A stretch of DNA of 9,768 nt from contig CAZBXU010000137.1 of assembly GCA_964495755.1 (NCBI GenBank), forward strand, positions 1 through 9,768, in the 5' to 3' direction. Origin of the DNA: JAFGQJ01 sp964495755 (GTDB taxonomy: Bacteria; Spirochaetota; Spirochaetia; SZUA-6; DRHE01). Position numbers and translations under genes: made by a program. Positions 1 to 6,719 of this stretch are shown piece by piece (position 1 is the first letter of the stretch; the number at the start of each line of letters is the position of its first letter). Below the pieces are notes generated by a model that was given only the letters and a program-made list of their open reading frames with translations, was not told the origin of the DNA and did not search any database.

Positions 1-1
1 T

Positions 2-1648
2 TCAGCTCACGTCGAACCAAATCGGCATTCTGTATTTATCCAAGGTCATAGGATCCATCCTATTTAGATCTTCGCACAAACCACGGGCAGCATAATCGAT
101 TTCCAGGTTCTTAAATCGTCTCAATTGGACTCGCAGTCGACCGCTTTCCAACTTCACGTACCCCCCTCTTTCGACGATCATCGATAGTGCCGGCAAAACC
201 TCTTTCTCCCTGTCATAGTGTTCCAATAGGATTTTACACATCCTCTTCCGCGTGTTGTAGGCGTAGAGCTTGATGCAATCCAGGAAACGTTTCTTTTCAT
301 AGTTGAGCTTCTCCAATTTTCTGCCCCCATGAGCCTGGTCAAAAGGGAGTTTCGTCGGGAGCCCCTCGAGCTCTTGCTCCAAAAACAACATCTCGTTCTG
401 TCTTTTCACAATTTCTGTCAACAGCGGGATTTCCTTCCCCTTGATCTGCTCCCAGTTGGTTTCGTTTTTTGCTTCTTTCAGAATCTTGTCGGCCAGCTGA
501 ACCTTCAACGTATGCAGTTCGCTGACCAAAGTTCCTCGTTGTTTCTTCAATTGCTTCACTTGTGGATTGTCCACCAGCGGTTGCTCCTCCATTCGCTCTT
601 TCACGTATCCGGGCATGTAGTTGGTGAAATGTTTGCCCAGAAGCTCTTTGATCAGATTCTCCTGGCCCCATCGGCGGCAAATCAACTGCACTACTTTTTC
701 GCTGTCAATCTGCTGCTGACTGCCATTCGTGTAGATCGCCATCCGTTTTCTGTCTGCCGCCCTTTCAATCACAATTGCCCGGATCTTTCCGTACTTGCTC
801 ATCCGCCGTTCGGTCTCAAAATAGCGCGTCTGTTGAGGCTTTCGAATCTCGTAGTTCACTACGGCCGTTTGATCAAAGTTTTTCTCTGGAATCTCGTATA
901 CCCATTTGTCTGCATATTTCGCCCAGCTGACAAACATCACTCGTTTCTTTTGATCTTCCCGATCCCTGCCGTCAAGATACCCGTACAGCGGTCCGCTGAG
1001 CCCTTCCCGATCAAATACGACGATCAGCTCATCGAGTCTCGTCTCCTCCACCCCCGCGGCTTGAGCCGCCTTTTTGGCCTTTTCCACCATCTCCGGTATC
1101 TTTTGCAGCAGATCCTCCGAGGAAGAGCGAACCAGAAAAATCCACGGATTGAAGCTCTCATCCACCCCAAGAAAATGGTAGCCGCCTTTCATCGCCAGCT
1201 GCCGTACCCCATGCCAGCCCTTGGTGATCGGAACCATTCCGTGGTAGGGCAGAAAATGGGCATCGATGTACAGCACGCCCCAATCGGCCAGCCCTGTTTT
1301 TAGATACAGCGTGGCAAATGCTTCGATCAATTCTTCGCTGTGGGCAAGCGTTCTCACCTTGTGCAGAAATCGCCGCAGCGTGAAATGGCTCGGATTGCTT
1401 GATCTTCCCATCAACAGCCCGAACTCTTCTGGATACACCCGTTTGAAGTCCTCCATCGAACGGAATCCAAACACATCGAAATAGAATAGAGTTCGGACAA
1501 GCTCCTCCAGACTGTATCCTTCATGGATGGGGATATCGATAATACTTCCTACAGTTGTTGAAAGCGGGTAGTGTGACAAAAACGGAGTGAACAGCAGCCC
1601 GCCTGCGTAGCTGTTGTATCCGCTTTGCTTCAACTGATCCAAATACAT
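2..1648 (-). CDS. DDE transposase (ORF2 of a two-ORF insertion sequence)
   Basis: This 548-residue protein would be the catalytic subunit or half of an insertion-sequence transposase, cutting and joining DNA ends with an RNase H-fold DDE active site. Visible candidates for the triad are D129 in LYIDAHF, D213 in VVFDREGLSG and E330 in RRWGQENLIKE; the last matches the Y/R-x-x-RW-x-QEN signature of IS4/IS1634-like and related transposases. Residues about 355-430 are rich in K, E, L and Q and look like a coiled-coil insertion between the core and the C-terminal part. The ATG at 1646-1648 has a modest CAGG site 7 nt upstream and overlaps the end of the HTH ORF by 19 nt in the -1 frame, so it is expressed either by translational coupling or by frameshift fusion with that ORF. 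The stop codon lies at 2-4, so the protein is complete, but the downstream end of the element is outside the window. I do not assign an exact IS family. Confidence 0.92.
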   Translation of the reverse strand: MYLDQLKQSGYNSYAGGLLFTPFLSHYPLSTTVGSIIDIPIHEGYSLEELVRTLFYFDVFGFRSMEDFKRVYPEEFGLLMGRSSNPSHFTLRRFLHKVRTLAHSEELIEAFATLYLKTGLADWGVLYIDAHFLPYHGMVPITKGWHGVRQLAMKGGYHFLGVDESFNPWIFLVRSSSEDLLQKIPEMVEKAKKAAQAAGVEETRLDELIVVFDREGLSGPLYGYLDGRDREDQKKRVMFVSWAKYADKWVYEIPEKNFDQTAVVNYEIRKPQQTRYFETERRMSKYGKIRAIVIERAADRKRMAIYTNGSQQQIDSEKVVQLICRRWGQENLIKELLGKHFTNYMPGYVKERMEEQPLVDNPQVKQLKKQRGTLVSELHTLKVQLADKILKEAKNETNWEQIKGKEIPLLTEIVKRQNEMLFLEQELEGLPTKLPFDQAHGGRKLEKLNYEKKRFLDCIKLYAYNTRKRMCKILLEHYDREKEVLPALSMIVERGGYVKLESGRLRVQLRRFKNLEIDYAARGLCEDLNRMDPMTLDKYRMPIWFDVS

Positions 1649-2337
1649 ACGCTGACCTGCAGAGTAATGGCGCCTCGGCTTCGTTGTAGAGGGGGAAAAA
1701 CACGGTCTTTGTTCTGCTTTTCACTCCCCCGAGGATGGCTCGGTTGCTCCTGCTGCACCGCAGCCGTCTGCCGATCCCCCTCTTCTGACCAAGGGAAATC
1801 AAAAACCAACTGGTTCTCACCTTCGTTAGTATGCAACAGCTCCGCAGGATTTGCCAGATCAGCAAACGCAGGCACTTCTTGCACCAATCCGTTTTCAACC
1901 AATACCTGGCGGATGCTGGTAAGCCCTACGCTCTCCCCCCAGCCATGAAGCCTTGCTCTGATCTGCTCATAGTCGACCACCTCTTCCTTCAAAAACGTGT
2001 AGAGAATCTTGGCACGGATTTCTGGATTGATCTTCCATTTTCCTTTTGGTCCTTTCTTCCCAAGGACAAATCCGGTGGAGCCGTTTGAAGCAAATATCCG
2101 AATGTAATTGTATACGGACTTGGTACTGATCCTAAACGCTGCGGCGATCTCTTCTTGAGAGCCCATGTCCAGCTCATACAACTGTGCGATGGCTATTCGT
2201 TTTGTCAGGCTATCTTCATCGGCCCACTGCATATACCGACGGCCTTCCACCGTGAGGACCTGCCTGCTTTGGTCGTGTATGAGCACAATACGCTTGTCCG
2301 ATGGACGGGCGAAACCGTTGAAATCTGACTGCTCCAC
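1630..2337 (-). CDS. Helix-turn-helix protein, ORF1 of the insertion sequence
   Basis: This 235-residue protein is the probable DNA-binding part of the transposase. Residues about 45-90 form a first helix-turn-helix (GSQEEIAAAFRISTKSVYNY), the kind that opens many transposases. Residues about 104-155 look like a second winged or homeodomain-like HTH (EEVVDYEQIRARL then TSIRQVLVENGLV). The C-terminal 50 residues are low in complexity and probably a linker. The GTG start at 2335-2337 is chosen because AGGGGGA sits 7 nt upstream. In my recollection, related transposases carry the HTH domain and the DDE domain in one polypeptide of similar total length, so the split is either the native organisation of this element or a frameshift. 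Only the overlap with ORF2 is directly visible. Binding of the element ends is inferred. Confidence 0.82.
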   Translation of the reverse strand: MEQSDFNGFARPSDKRIVLIHDQSRQVLTVEGRRYMQWADEDSLTKRIAIAQLYELDMGSQEEIAAAFRISTKSVYNYIRIFASNGSTGFVLGKKGPKGKWKINPEIRAKILYTFLKEEVVDYEQIRARLHGWGESVGLTSIRQVLVENGLVQEVPAFADLANPAELLHTNEGENQLVFDFPWSEEGDRQTAAVQQEQPSHPRGSEKQNKDRVFPPLQRSRGAITLQVSVCIWIS

Positions 2338-2534
2338 CTCTAATCCCCCTGCGGAAGGCCAATTCTCGCATGGTTGGACTGAAAAGCAAAACCGGAAAGA
2401 AATTTTTGAAACGGCGCGAGGAGAGTGAGTTTACAACTTCATACTTTGAAGAGAATTAGAGGGCACACTCATTTAGACGAAAAAGCGTGGTCGTTTGCTC
2501 AGACCTCTGTACTTAAGAAAGGCTAAAGTTGTTC

Positions 2535-2565
2535 TTGACAACAGCGTTTTGCTGTGGTCTATTAT
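2535..2565 (+). promoter_or_regulatory. Probable sigma70-type promoter of the GntR/LacI regulator
   Basis: A perfect TTGACA (-35) lies at 2535-2540. Two -10 candidates follow: TCTATT at 2558-2563 after the ideal 17-nt spacer (4 of 6 consensus bases), and TATTAT at 2560-2565 after 19 nt (5 of 6). Transcription would start near 2570, inside the operator-like repeats, and run into the regulator at 2735. Confidence 0.65.
2537..2559 (+). repeat. Inverted repeat within the promoter spacer
   Basis: GAC-A-ACAGC, loop GTTTT, GCTGT-G-GTC: two 9-nt arms with a single mismatch around a 5-nt loop, occupying the gap between the -35 and -10 boxes. It could be a second regulator site. It is upstream of the expected start, so a role in the transcript is unlikely. 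Confidence 0.5.
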
Positions 2566-2586
2566 TACCGGTAATTATCCGGTAAT
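2564..2586 (+). promoter_or_regulatory. Operator-like palindrome and tandem CCGGTAAT repeat
   Basis: ATTACCGGTAAT at 2564-2575 is a perfect 12-bp palindrome. Its right half, CCGGTAAT, at 2568-2575 recurs at 2579-2586, exactly 11 bp (one helical turn) downstream, preceded by ATTAT so that a second, imperfect dyad forms. The cluster lies on the -10 region and expected start site, where a repressor would block transcription. The adjacent GntR/LacI regulator is the natural candidate for autoregulation; that link is inference. Confidence 0.6.
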
Positions 2587-2734
2587 ATTCTCTACAGCTG
2601 AATCCGTGTATTTCAAACCGGTGAGGCCGTGTACGGAGGATTGAGCAATACCCGGAAATCGAACTATATTACCAAGAAATCTGAGCTGAGCACAGTCAGC
2701 AGATGCATATGAAACAATGCACTCGAGGTAATAG

Positions 2735-3736
2735 ATGGAAACCACATCGACACCGAAATATCAAAAGGTTGTCGAATACATCAAGAACCAAATCCGCAGT
2801 GGCCGCTATCGGGTAGGGGAGTTGTTGCCGGGCCAGAGAGTCCTGGCTGAAAATCTTTCCGTCAGCCGGCCATCGGTGAAACGGGCGATCGATGTGCTCG
2901 AGAAAGAAGGTTTAGTCGACTGCAATCCTTCCATTGGTTCAATAATAAAAAAATCGGTTACGGAAAAATTGCTTGTCGGATATCTGGTGGCGGATCTGCA
3001 GGATCCCTTTCATCTGGAGCTTATTAGGGAGCTCGACATCCTGCTGCACGAGTATCACGGCGCATTGATTGCGCTCCAAGGAACGGATGACAGTCGGTTG
3101 TACAAGACTGGTATTACCCACGTGGTTAAACATCACGCTCTGTATTCGAGGAATAAGCAGGACCGTGTACCGACGGTCTACATCGGTAACCTGGTGGGAA
3201 AGGTAAACATGGTGGTTTCGGATATAAAATCGGGAATGCAGTCGATTTACCGACATCTGAGAGAATTGGGTCACACCAGAATCGCTTATGCCAGCCCATT
3301 TCCGGAAAGTAGAGACGTTCAGCTGGTTCACCTACTCAATACTGCTGCGGCGGAAAAAAAGACCATACCGGAGCGCTATAGATTCTTTGTGGATCCCGTG
3401 GATCATTCCACGAGTGAACAAACCGTAGTAAAGATCTTACGCTCCGCAAAACCACCTACGGCCCTGATCTGCTACAACGACTGGGTGGCGATTGCCGTGA
3501 TCCACGCAGCCAGGGTCCTGGGGCTGGGAATTCCCGGCCAACTCTCCATCACCGGGTACGATGATTTGTACGTCAGCAATCTGCTCCAGGTACCACTGAC
3601 CACCGTTCGCTTTTCCAGAGAAGAAACGGCGCGAAAGATCCTGGACATCCTGATGAGGGGAGACGAGAACTCAGCCCTAACCGAAGTGGTCGAGACAAAG
3701 CTGATCGTCCGGGAATCAACCCAGCTTCTGAAGTGA
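2735..3736 (+). CDS. GntR-type HTH / LacI-type effector-domain transcriptional regulator
   Basis: This 333-residue hybrid regulator has the build of AraR-like proteins: a GntR winged helix at about 7-73 (YQKVVEYIKNQIRSGRYRVG, then SVSRPSVKRAIDVLEKEGLV) joined to a LacI/periplasmic-binding-protein-like sugar sensor at about 79-330. LacI hallmarks are VGYLVADLQDPF, HLRELGHTRIAY, ALICYNDWVAIAV, GIPGQLSITGYDD and PLTTVRFSREE. It would bind an operator as a dimer and respond to a carbohydrate. The ATG has GAGG six bases upstream. It sits 33-39 nt before the oxidoreductase and probably shares its transcript. One oddity: between the second beta strand (ALQG) and VPTVYIGN there are about 30 residues where LacI-family sensors usually have about 44, and the usual VDG-I-I strand is not recognisable, so the sensor lobe may carry an internal deletion. 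The effector is unknown. Confidence 0.9.
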   Translation: METTSTPKYQKVVEYIKNQIRSGRYRVGELLPGQRVLAENLSVSRPSVKRAIDVLEKEGLVDCNPSIGSIIKKSVTEKLLVGYLVADLQDPFHLELIRELDILLHEYHGALIALQGTDDSRLYKTGITHVVKHHALYSRNKQDRVPTVYIGNLVGKVNMVVSDIKSGMQSIYRHLRELGHTRIAYASPFPESRDVQLVHLLNTAAAEKKTIPERYRFFVDPVDHSTSEQTVVKILRSAKPPTALICYNDWVAIAVIHAARVLGLGIPGQLSITGYDDLYVSNLLQVPLTTVRFSREETARKILDILMRGDENSALTEVVETKLIVRESTQLLK

Positions 3737-3775
3737 AGGGGATTCGGAACACATAACAATGACGGGAGTATGAAA

Positions 3776-4828
3776 ATGGCAACAGGAAAAAAAGTGCGGG
3801 TTGGATTGATCGGGACCGGATGGATCGGGCAGCATCACGGTCTGAACGTAATGGCCAACCCCTACGCGGAACTGGCAGCTGTGTGTGATGTTAATTCGAA
3901 ACAGGCGAACGCCTATCTCAAAGAGAGCAATTGCCAGGCAGTGGTTTTTAATAACCACGAGGAGTTGCTCAAACAAGATGATATCGAGGCGATTGTTGTT
4001 GCATCACCCAACGCTTCTCACGAGGAACATGCAGTCGCCGCAGCGAAGGCTGGCAAGCATGTATATCTGGAAAAACCTATGGCAATAACGCTGGAGGGGT
4101 GCCGGTGCATCGTGCGAGCGGTCGAGAAAACAAAAGTCAAGTTTTCCATGGGGTATCACCGCAGGTTGAACCCATTGGTTCAGCACGCCAAATCTTTGAT
4201 TGCCGAAGGCAAGCTGGGTGAACTGGTATTTGTCGAGTCCGATTATTTTCACCACGTTCCTGGTGACCTAGATATATGGTCATGGCTGGGAAAGAACGAC
4301 ATAGCCGGCAGTATGATTCATGCCGGTACGGGACACAATATCGATTTGCTGCGCTTCTTTTGCGGAGAGGTTGCCGAAGTAAGCTGCTATAAGGACGTTG
4401 TGATGCCCCGAAGAATACAGATGGAAACCGAGGATTTGGCGGTCATAAATCTACGTTTCAATTCCGGCGCCCTTGGACGCGTAGGTTTATTTTTAGGGCC
4501 TATTCTGCCTTTTACCTTTACCGTGAGGCTCTTCGGTACGAAGGGTACTGTGGACAACAACAGAGTATGGTTGGACACGATTCCCCGTTTTGCCGATTCC
4601 GGCCATGAGGAGGATTGCATCCATCTGCCACAAAGCTGGATCGCCGACAACGTCCAGGGCGGTGTTTCTGAGACGTGGAAACAAAACATGAACACCTTCA
4701 TCGACGACATACGGCTGGATCGAAAGCCCTTCAACGGTGCGGAAAGCGGATTCAATACCGCTGCGGTTTGTTTTGCTGCGCTGCAGTCCGCCGAAGAGAA
4801 ACGATCGGTCGAGCCGGAAGTGCTCTGA
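3776..4828 (+). CDS. Gfo/Idh/MocA-family NAD(P)-dependent oxidoreductase
   Basis: A cytoplasmic dehydrogenase of 350 residues, the usual length for sugar, inositol or amino-sugar dehydrogenases of this family. The N-terminal Rossmann fold shows G13-T-G-W-I-G18 and D38 at the end of the second strand, which favours NAD. The family signature E99-K100-P101 supplies the catalytic lysine. The C-terminal domain has GTGHNIDLLRFF, with H187 and D190 in the place of the family's G-x-H-x-x-D active-site motif. I start at the second ATG (3776) because GGGAG at 3764-3768 is 7 nt from it but only 1 nt from the ATG at 3770. It follows the regulator closely and precedes an aminotransferase relic. Oxidoreductase/DegT aminotransferase pairs usually make amino sugars or amino-cyclitols by oxidation followed by transamination, so an amino-sugar or sugar pathway is plausible. 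The substrate cannot be read from the sequence. Confidence 0.92.
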   Translation: MATGKKVRVGLIGTGWIGQHHGLNVMANPYAELAAVCDVNSKQANAYLKESNCQAVVFNNHEELLKQDDIEAIVVASPNASHEEHAVAAAKAGKHVYLEKPMAITLEGCRCIVRAVEKTKVKFSMGYHRRLNPLVQHAKSLIAEGKLGELVFVESDYFHHVPGDLDIWSWLGKNDIAGSMIHAGTGHNIDLLRFFCGEVAEVSCYKDVVMPRRIQMETEDLAVINLRFNSGALGRVGLFLGPILPFTFTVRLFGTKGTVDNNRVWLDTIPRFADSGHEEDCIHLPQSWIADNVQGGVSETWKQNMNTFIDDIRLDRKPFNGAESGFNTAAVCFAALQSAEEKRSVEPEVL

Positions 4829-4845
4829 GCAAAAAAAGAGTATAA

Positions 4846-5061
4846 GCTGATGTGAAAAAGGATGCCTACAACATGGATCCGGATTCCCTGATAGCAAACA
4901 TCACCCCGCTGGCGAAAGTCGTGATCGTGACCCATATGTGGGGGTAAAGTGCGGGAATCGATTCGATTGCTGAAATCTTTAGGGAACGAAACGACCGGGT
5001 TGGGAGAGTTATCGTCGATATCTCATCGATTATGACCGTGGAGGAGACTGTTGTATTGTGC
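4846..5061 (+). pseudogene. Relic of a DegT/DnrJ/EryC1/StrS-family PLP aminotransferase
   Basis: The plus frame through 4852 reads AYNMDPDSLIANITPLAKVV and on to THMWG at 4930-4944, then a TAA at 4945-4947. The same frame continues with SAGIDSIAEIFRERN and VGRVIVDIS before losing similarity and stopping at 5062. This matches the middle of sugar aminotransferases of the DegT/DnrJ/EryC1/StrS family: the segment usually written as ITPRTKAIIV-H-WG, then P-DID-I-EI, then the strand leading to the EDCSHA motif. The N-terminal third, the PLP lysine region and the C-terminal domain are all absent, and the frame is interrupted, so it cannot be functional. It starts 17 nt after the oxidoreductase stop, so a deletion probably fused the end of that gene to the middle of this one. 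Confidence 0.8.
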
Positions 5062-5090
5062 TAATATGGGTGGCTAAAAGCGAGTAGCGA

Positions 5091-5441
5091 ATGCTCAAGA
5101 ATAGTTCAAGCAAGAAAAACAAAGAAGACGATAATGTTCTCAACCGAATTGTTCAGCGACTGGTCGAACAGCTCGGACCCGACCTTATTTATTTGTTTGG
5201 ATCCAGAGGGCGAGGCGATAGTGACCAGAACAGCGATTTCGATTTGCTGGTTATTGTCCCTTCGTCTACCCTTCCTCGGTACAAGAGGAATATTAAGGCC
5301 TTTAAAGCGCTAGAAGGCATAGGGGTATCCAAAGACGTGATTGTGCTCACACGGAGTGAGTTTGAGAATCAGAAATCTGTAATATGCTCCCTCCCGGCAA
5401 CCGCAATCCGCGAAGGGAGGCTTGTCCATGAACGAAGCTAA
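5091..5441 (+). CDS. MNT-type minimal nucleotidyltransferase (antitoxin of an MNT/HEPN pair)
   Basis: This 116-residue protein carries the minimal nucleotidyltransferase signature G37-S-R-G-R-G, then S48-D49-F-D51 with the following strand LLVIV; D49 and D51 are the metal-binding aspartates of the pol-beta fold. In known MNT/HEPN systems such as MntA-HepT, the MNT protein neutralises its HEPN toxin, in the studied case by adding nucleotides to it. Here the HEPN gene follows immediately, overlapping by 14 nt, which indicates translational coupling. The ATG start is uncertain, as the upstream bases (AAGCGAGTAGCGA) offer only a weak ribosome site. The first 16 residues are rich in N, S and K and probably unstructured. 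Confidence 0.88.
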   Translation: MLKNSSSKKNKEDDNVLNRIVQRLVEQLGPDLIYLFGSRGRGDSDQNSDFDLLVIVPSSTLPRYKRNIKAFKALEGIGVSKDVIVLTRSEFENQKSVICSLPATAIREGRLVHERS

Positions 5442-5841
5442 ATCGGCGGAGGTGCAGGCTTGGCTAAGGAAAGCCTCGGCCGACCTACGTGCTGCAGAAA
5501 TTGATCTTGACGCCCAACCATCGCTTATAGAAGACGCTTTGTTTCACTGCCAGCAAGCGGTTGAGAAAACACTGAAAGCATTTCTAACTGCAAGAGATTC
5601 TCCGTTTAGAAAAACCCATGATTTGGATGAACTTGGCCGAATGTGTATAGAGCATGATAGATCCTTGGAGAACGTTCTACTATCGGCAACCTATCTGACG
5701 GTATTTGCTTGGGAGTTCCGTTATCCAGGTGAATCGACAATTCCACCACTGGGAGAAGCAGTTGATGCGCGACATATGGCTACTCGTGTATATGAAGCTG
5801 TTATGGACAAACTTCGGGGAGAAATAACAGAATCAAGTTGA
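5428..5841 (+). CDS. HEPN-domain protein (putative RNase toxin partner of the MNT protein)
   Basis: This 137-residue, all-helical protein shows the HEPN pattern: AWLRKASADLRAAEIDL at 11-27, the helix FHCQQAVEKTLKAFL at 39-53, H64-D-L ahead of the third helix, and F-R-Y-P near 97-100, the conserved RYP turn of PF05168. HEPN proteins are RNases or RNA-binding partners in toxin-antitoxin and defence systems. I do not see a clear R-x4-6-H catalytic motif, so catalytic competence is open. The start is the ATG at 5428 because GGGAGG (5415-5420) is 7 nt away; the TTG at 5422 is too close. The reading frame overlaps the end of the MNT gene. Confidence 0.87.
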   Translation: MNEAKSAEVQAWLRKASADLRAAEIDLDAQPSLIEDALFHCQQAVEKTLKAFLTARDSPFRKTHDLDELGRMCIEHDRSLENVLLSATYLTVFAWEFRYPGESTIPPLGEAVDARHMATRVYEAVMDKLRGEITESS

Positions 5842-5856
5842 GGTGACCTAAAACGT

Positions 5857-6270
5857 TTATGTAGACGATGGAAGGGCTGATGGGTCCCGCCGGCCTGGGT
5901 TGAGTCCCAGCTTCTCTGAAGGCAGCACTGGCTGGAAGGAGAAATCCAGCATTCCGGCAAAAGGGGTCCCGAGGCAGCCGATACGGCCCATACGAAACGC
6001 CCGGGCTCCGGCAACGGCCGTACATACCTGCTTCAGCTCCTTCCTGAAGCGATCGTGACTGTGATGTACCGCCGCCAGTACGAAATCACGCCCGCGACGC
6101 CGCAACAGGTTGGCTAGATCCTGCACACCGTGAATGGCCTGATTGGCCCGCAGATCTTCCGCCACGACTTCGGTGGAGAGGGTCAAGTCCCTGGAGGTGC
6201 TGACCACGAGGATCGGTAGATAGGTTTCTGTGAGAGCGCGGTTCGCTGCGCCAGCCCAAAGCCTGGATCG
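5857..6270 (-). pseudogene. Relic of an L-fucose/L-arabinose-isomerase-like protein
   Basis: An open minus-strand frame of about 137 codons, bounded by stops at 6271-6273 and 5857-5859, reads YLPILVVSTSRDLTLSTEVV, NQAIHGVQDLANLLRRRGRD, FVLAAVHHSHDRF and then MGRIGCLGTPFAGMLDFSF. The order of NQA-IHG-VQDLAN-LLRRRG and the G-x-P-F-x-GM-x-DF motif is typical of the N-terminal half of the fucose-isomerase-like sugar isomerase family. It begins without a ribosome site or convincing start (a GTG at 6205-6207 is internal to the homology). It loses similarity after EKLGL, where the rest of a protein of about 400-500 residues should follow. It is therefore a both-ends-truncated fragment of a sugar-metabolism gene. 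Confidence 0.72.
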
Positions 6271-6410
6271 TCACCCGCAGATCCTTTATGAATTATTCAA
6301 ATGAACATAATATACGACAAAAAAATCTTTAACCATCCTGCCATGGCGGCATGGAGCGCAGCAAGGAGAATGTATTGCTGTAGGAAATCCTCCGCTGTTG
6401 TTTGCTGATG
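6271..6410. other. AT-rich intergenic stretch with small hairpin
   Basis: No gene is seen. CCATG-GCGG-CATGG at 6341-6354 is a short perfect inverted repeat. On the minus strand it lies about 60 nt after the MNT stop and is followed, after a further 14 nt or so, by a run of seven T. The gap is too long for a standard intrinsic terminator, so any terminator role is weak. Confidence 0.35.
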
Positions 6411-6719
6411 TTATTGCACCGCGATACCGGCTTTGAGTATCTCACAAGCAAATGGATGGGATTCGTTGAATTCCTCAACCGTAAATGGATGAGGTTCTAT
6501 TCTGGTGTCGATTTTTCTTCTCAATTTCATTAAATCTATCTGAGTATCGAAACGATCATCCATTTTTTCCATCACGACAGCGATATCGATGTCACTGTCT
6601 TCGTTATAACTGCCATTTGCGTAGGAGCCGAATATATAAGCTTTTTTTATTTCGTATTTTTGTTGTTTCAAGAAATTTATATATTCGCCGACTATCCGGA
6701 TAGCTGTCTTTTTATCCAT
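6411..6719 (-). CDS. MNT-type minimal nucleotidyltransferase of the second HEPN/MNT pair
   Basis: This 102-residue protein has the pol-beta nucleotidyltransferase signature G31-S-Y-A-N-G, then S42-D43-I-D45-I-A-V-V; D43 and D45 are the expected metal ligands. The C-terminal stretch R-I-E-P-H-P-F-T-V-E-E-F resembles the usual end of this domain, where a further strand carries the third acidic residue. The start is the ATG at 6717-6719 rather than the longer frame to 6773, because AAGGA lies about 10 nt upstream and the family consensus begins there. It lies downstream of, and overlaps by 28 nt, the end of a HEPN gene: the reverse of the MNT-first order at 5091-5841. Its sequence differs clearly from the first MNT protein (116 residues, GSRGRG), so the two pairs are not a recent duplication. 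It presumably acts as the antitoxin. Confidence 0.87.
   Translation of the reverse strand: MDKKTAIRIVGEYINFLKQQKYEIKKAYIFGSYANGSYNEDSDIDIAVVMEKMDDRFDTQIDLMKLRRKIDTRIEPHPFTVEEFNESHPFACEILKAGIAVQ

Larger units (their letters stand above)
2338..2734. other. Non-coding region between insertion sequence and regulator gene
   Basis: About 400 bases hold no convincing gene. The left part should contain the 5' end of the insertion sequence, but its boundary and terminal repeat cannot be set because the other end of the element is outside the window. A short inverted repeat, CTTCA-TACTT-TGAAG, lies at 2437-2451. The right part holds the promoter and operator-like sites of the regulator gene, listed separately, then a leader of roughly 165 nt. 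A GGAGGA at 2635-2640 in the leader abuts a TTG-started 23-codon frame, which is too close to be a convincing start. Confidence 0.6.

Noticed and set aside
329..1303. Long plus-strand open frame of 324 codons
   Set aside because: It lies entirely antisense to the transposase, whose DDE motifs are clear; the predicted protein has no recognisable domain and no ribosome site.
2641..2712. Possible 23-codon leader peptide (TTG start after GGAGGA)
   Set aside because: The ribosome site directly abuts the TTG with no spacer and the peptide has no attenuator-like codon run.
6339..6356. Intrinsic terminator after the second MNT gene
   Set aside because: The hairpin is only 5 bp and the T run is separated from it by about 14 nt.
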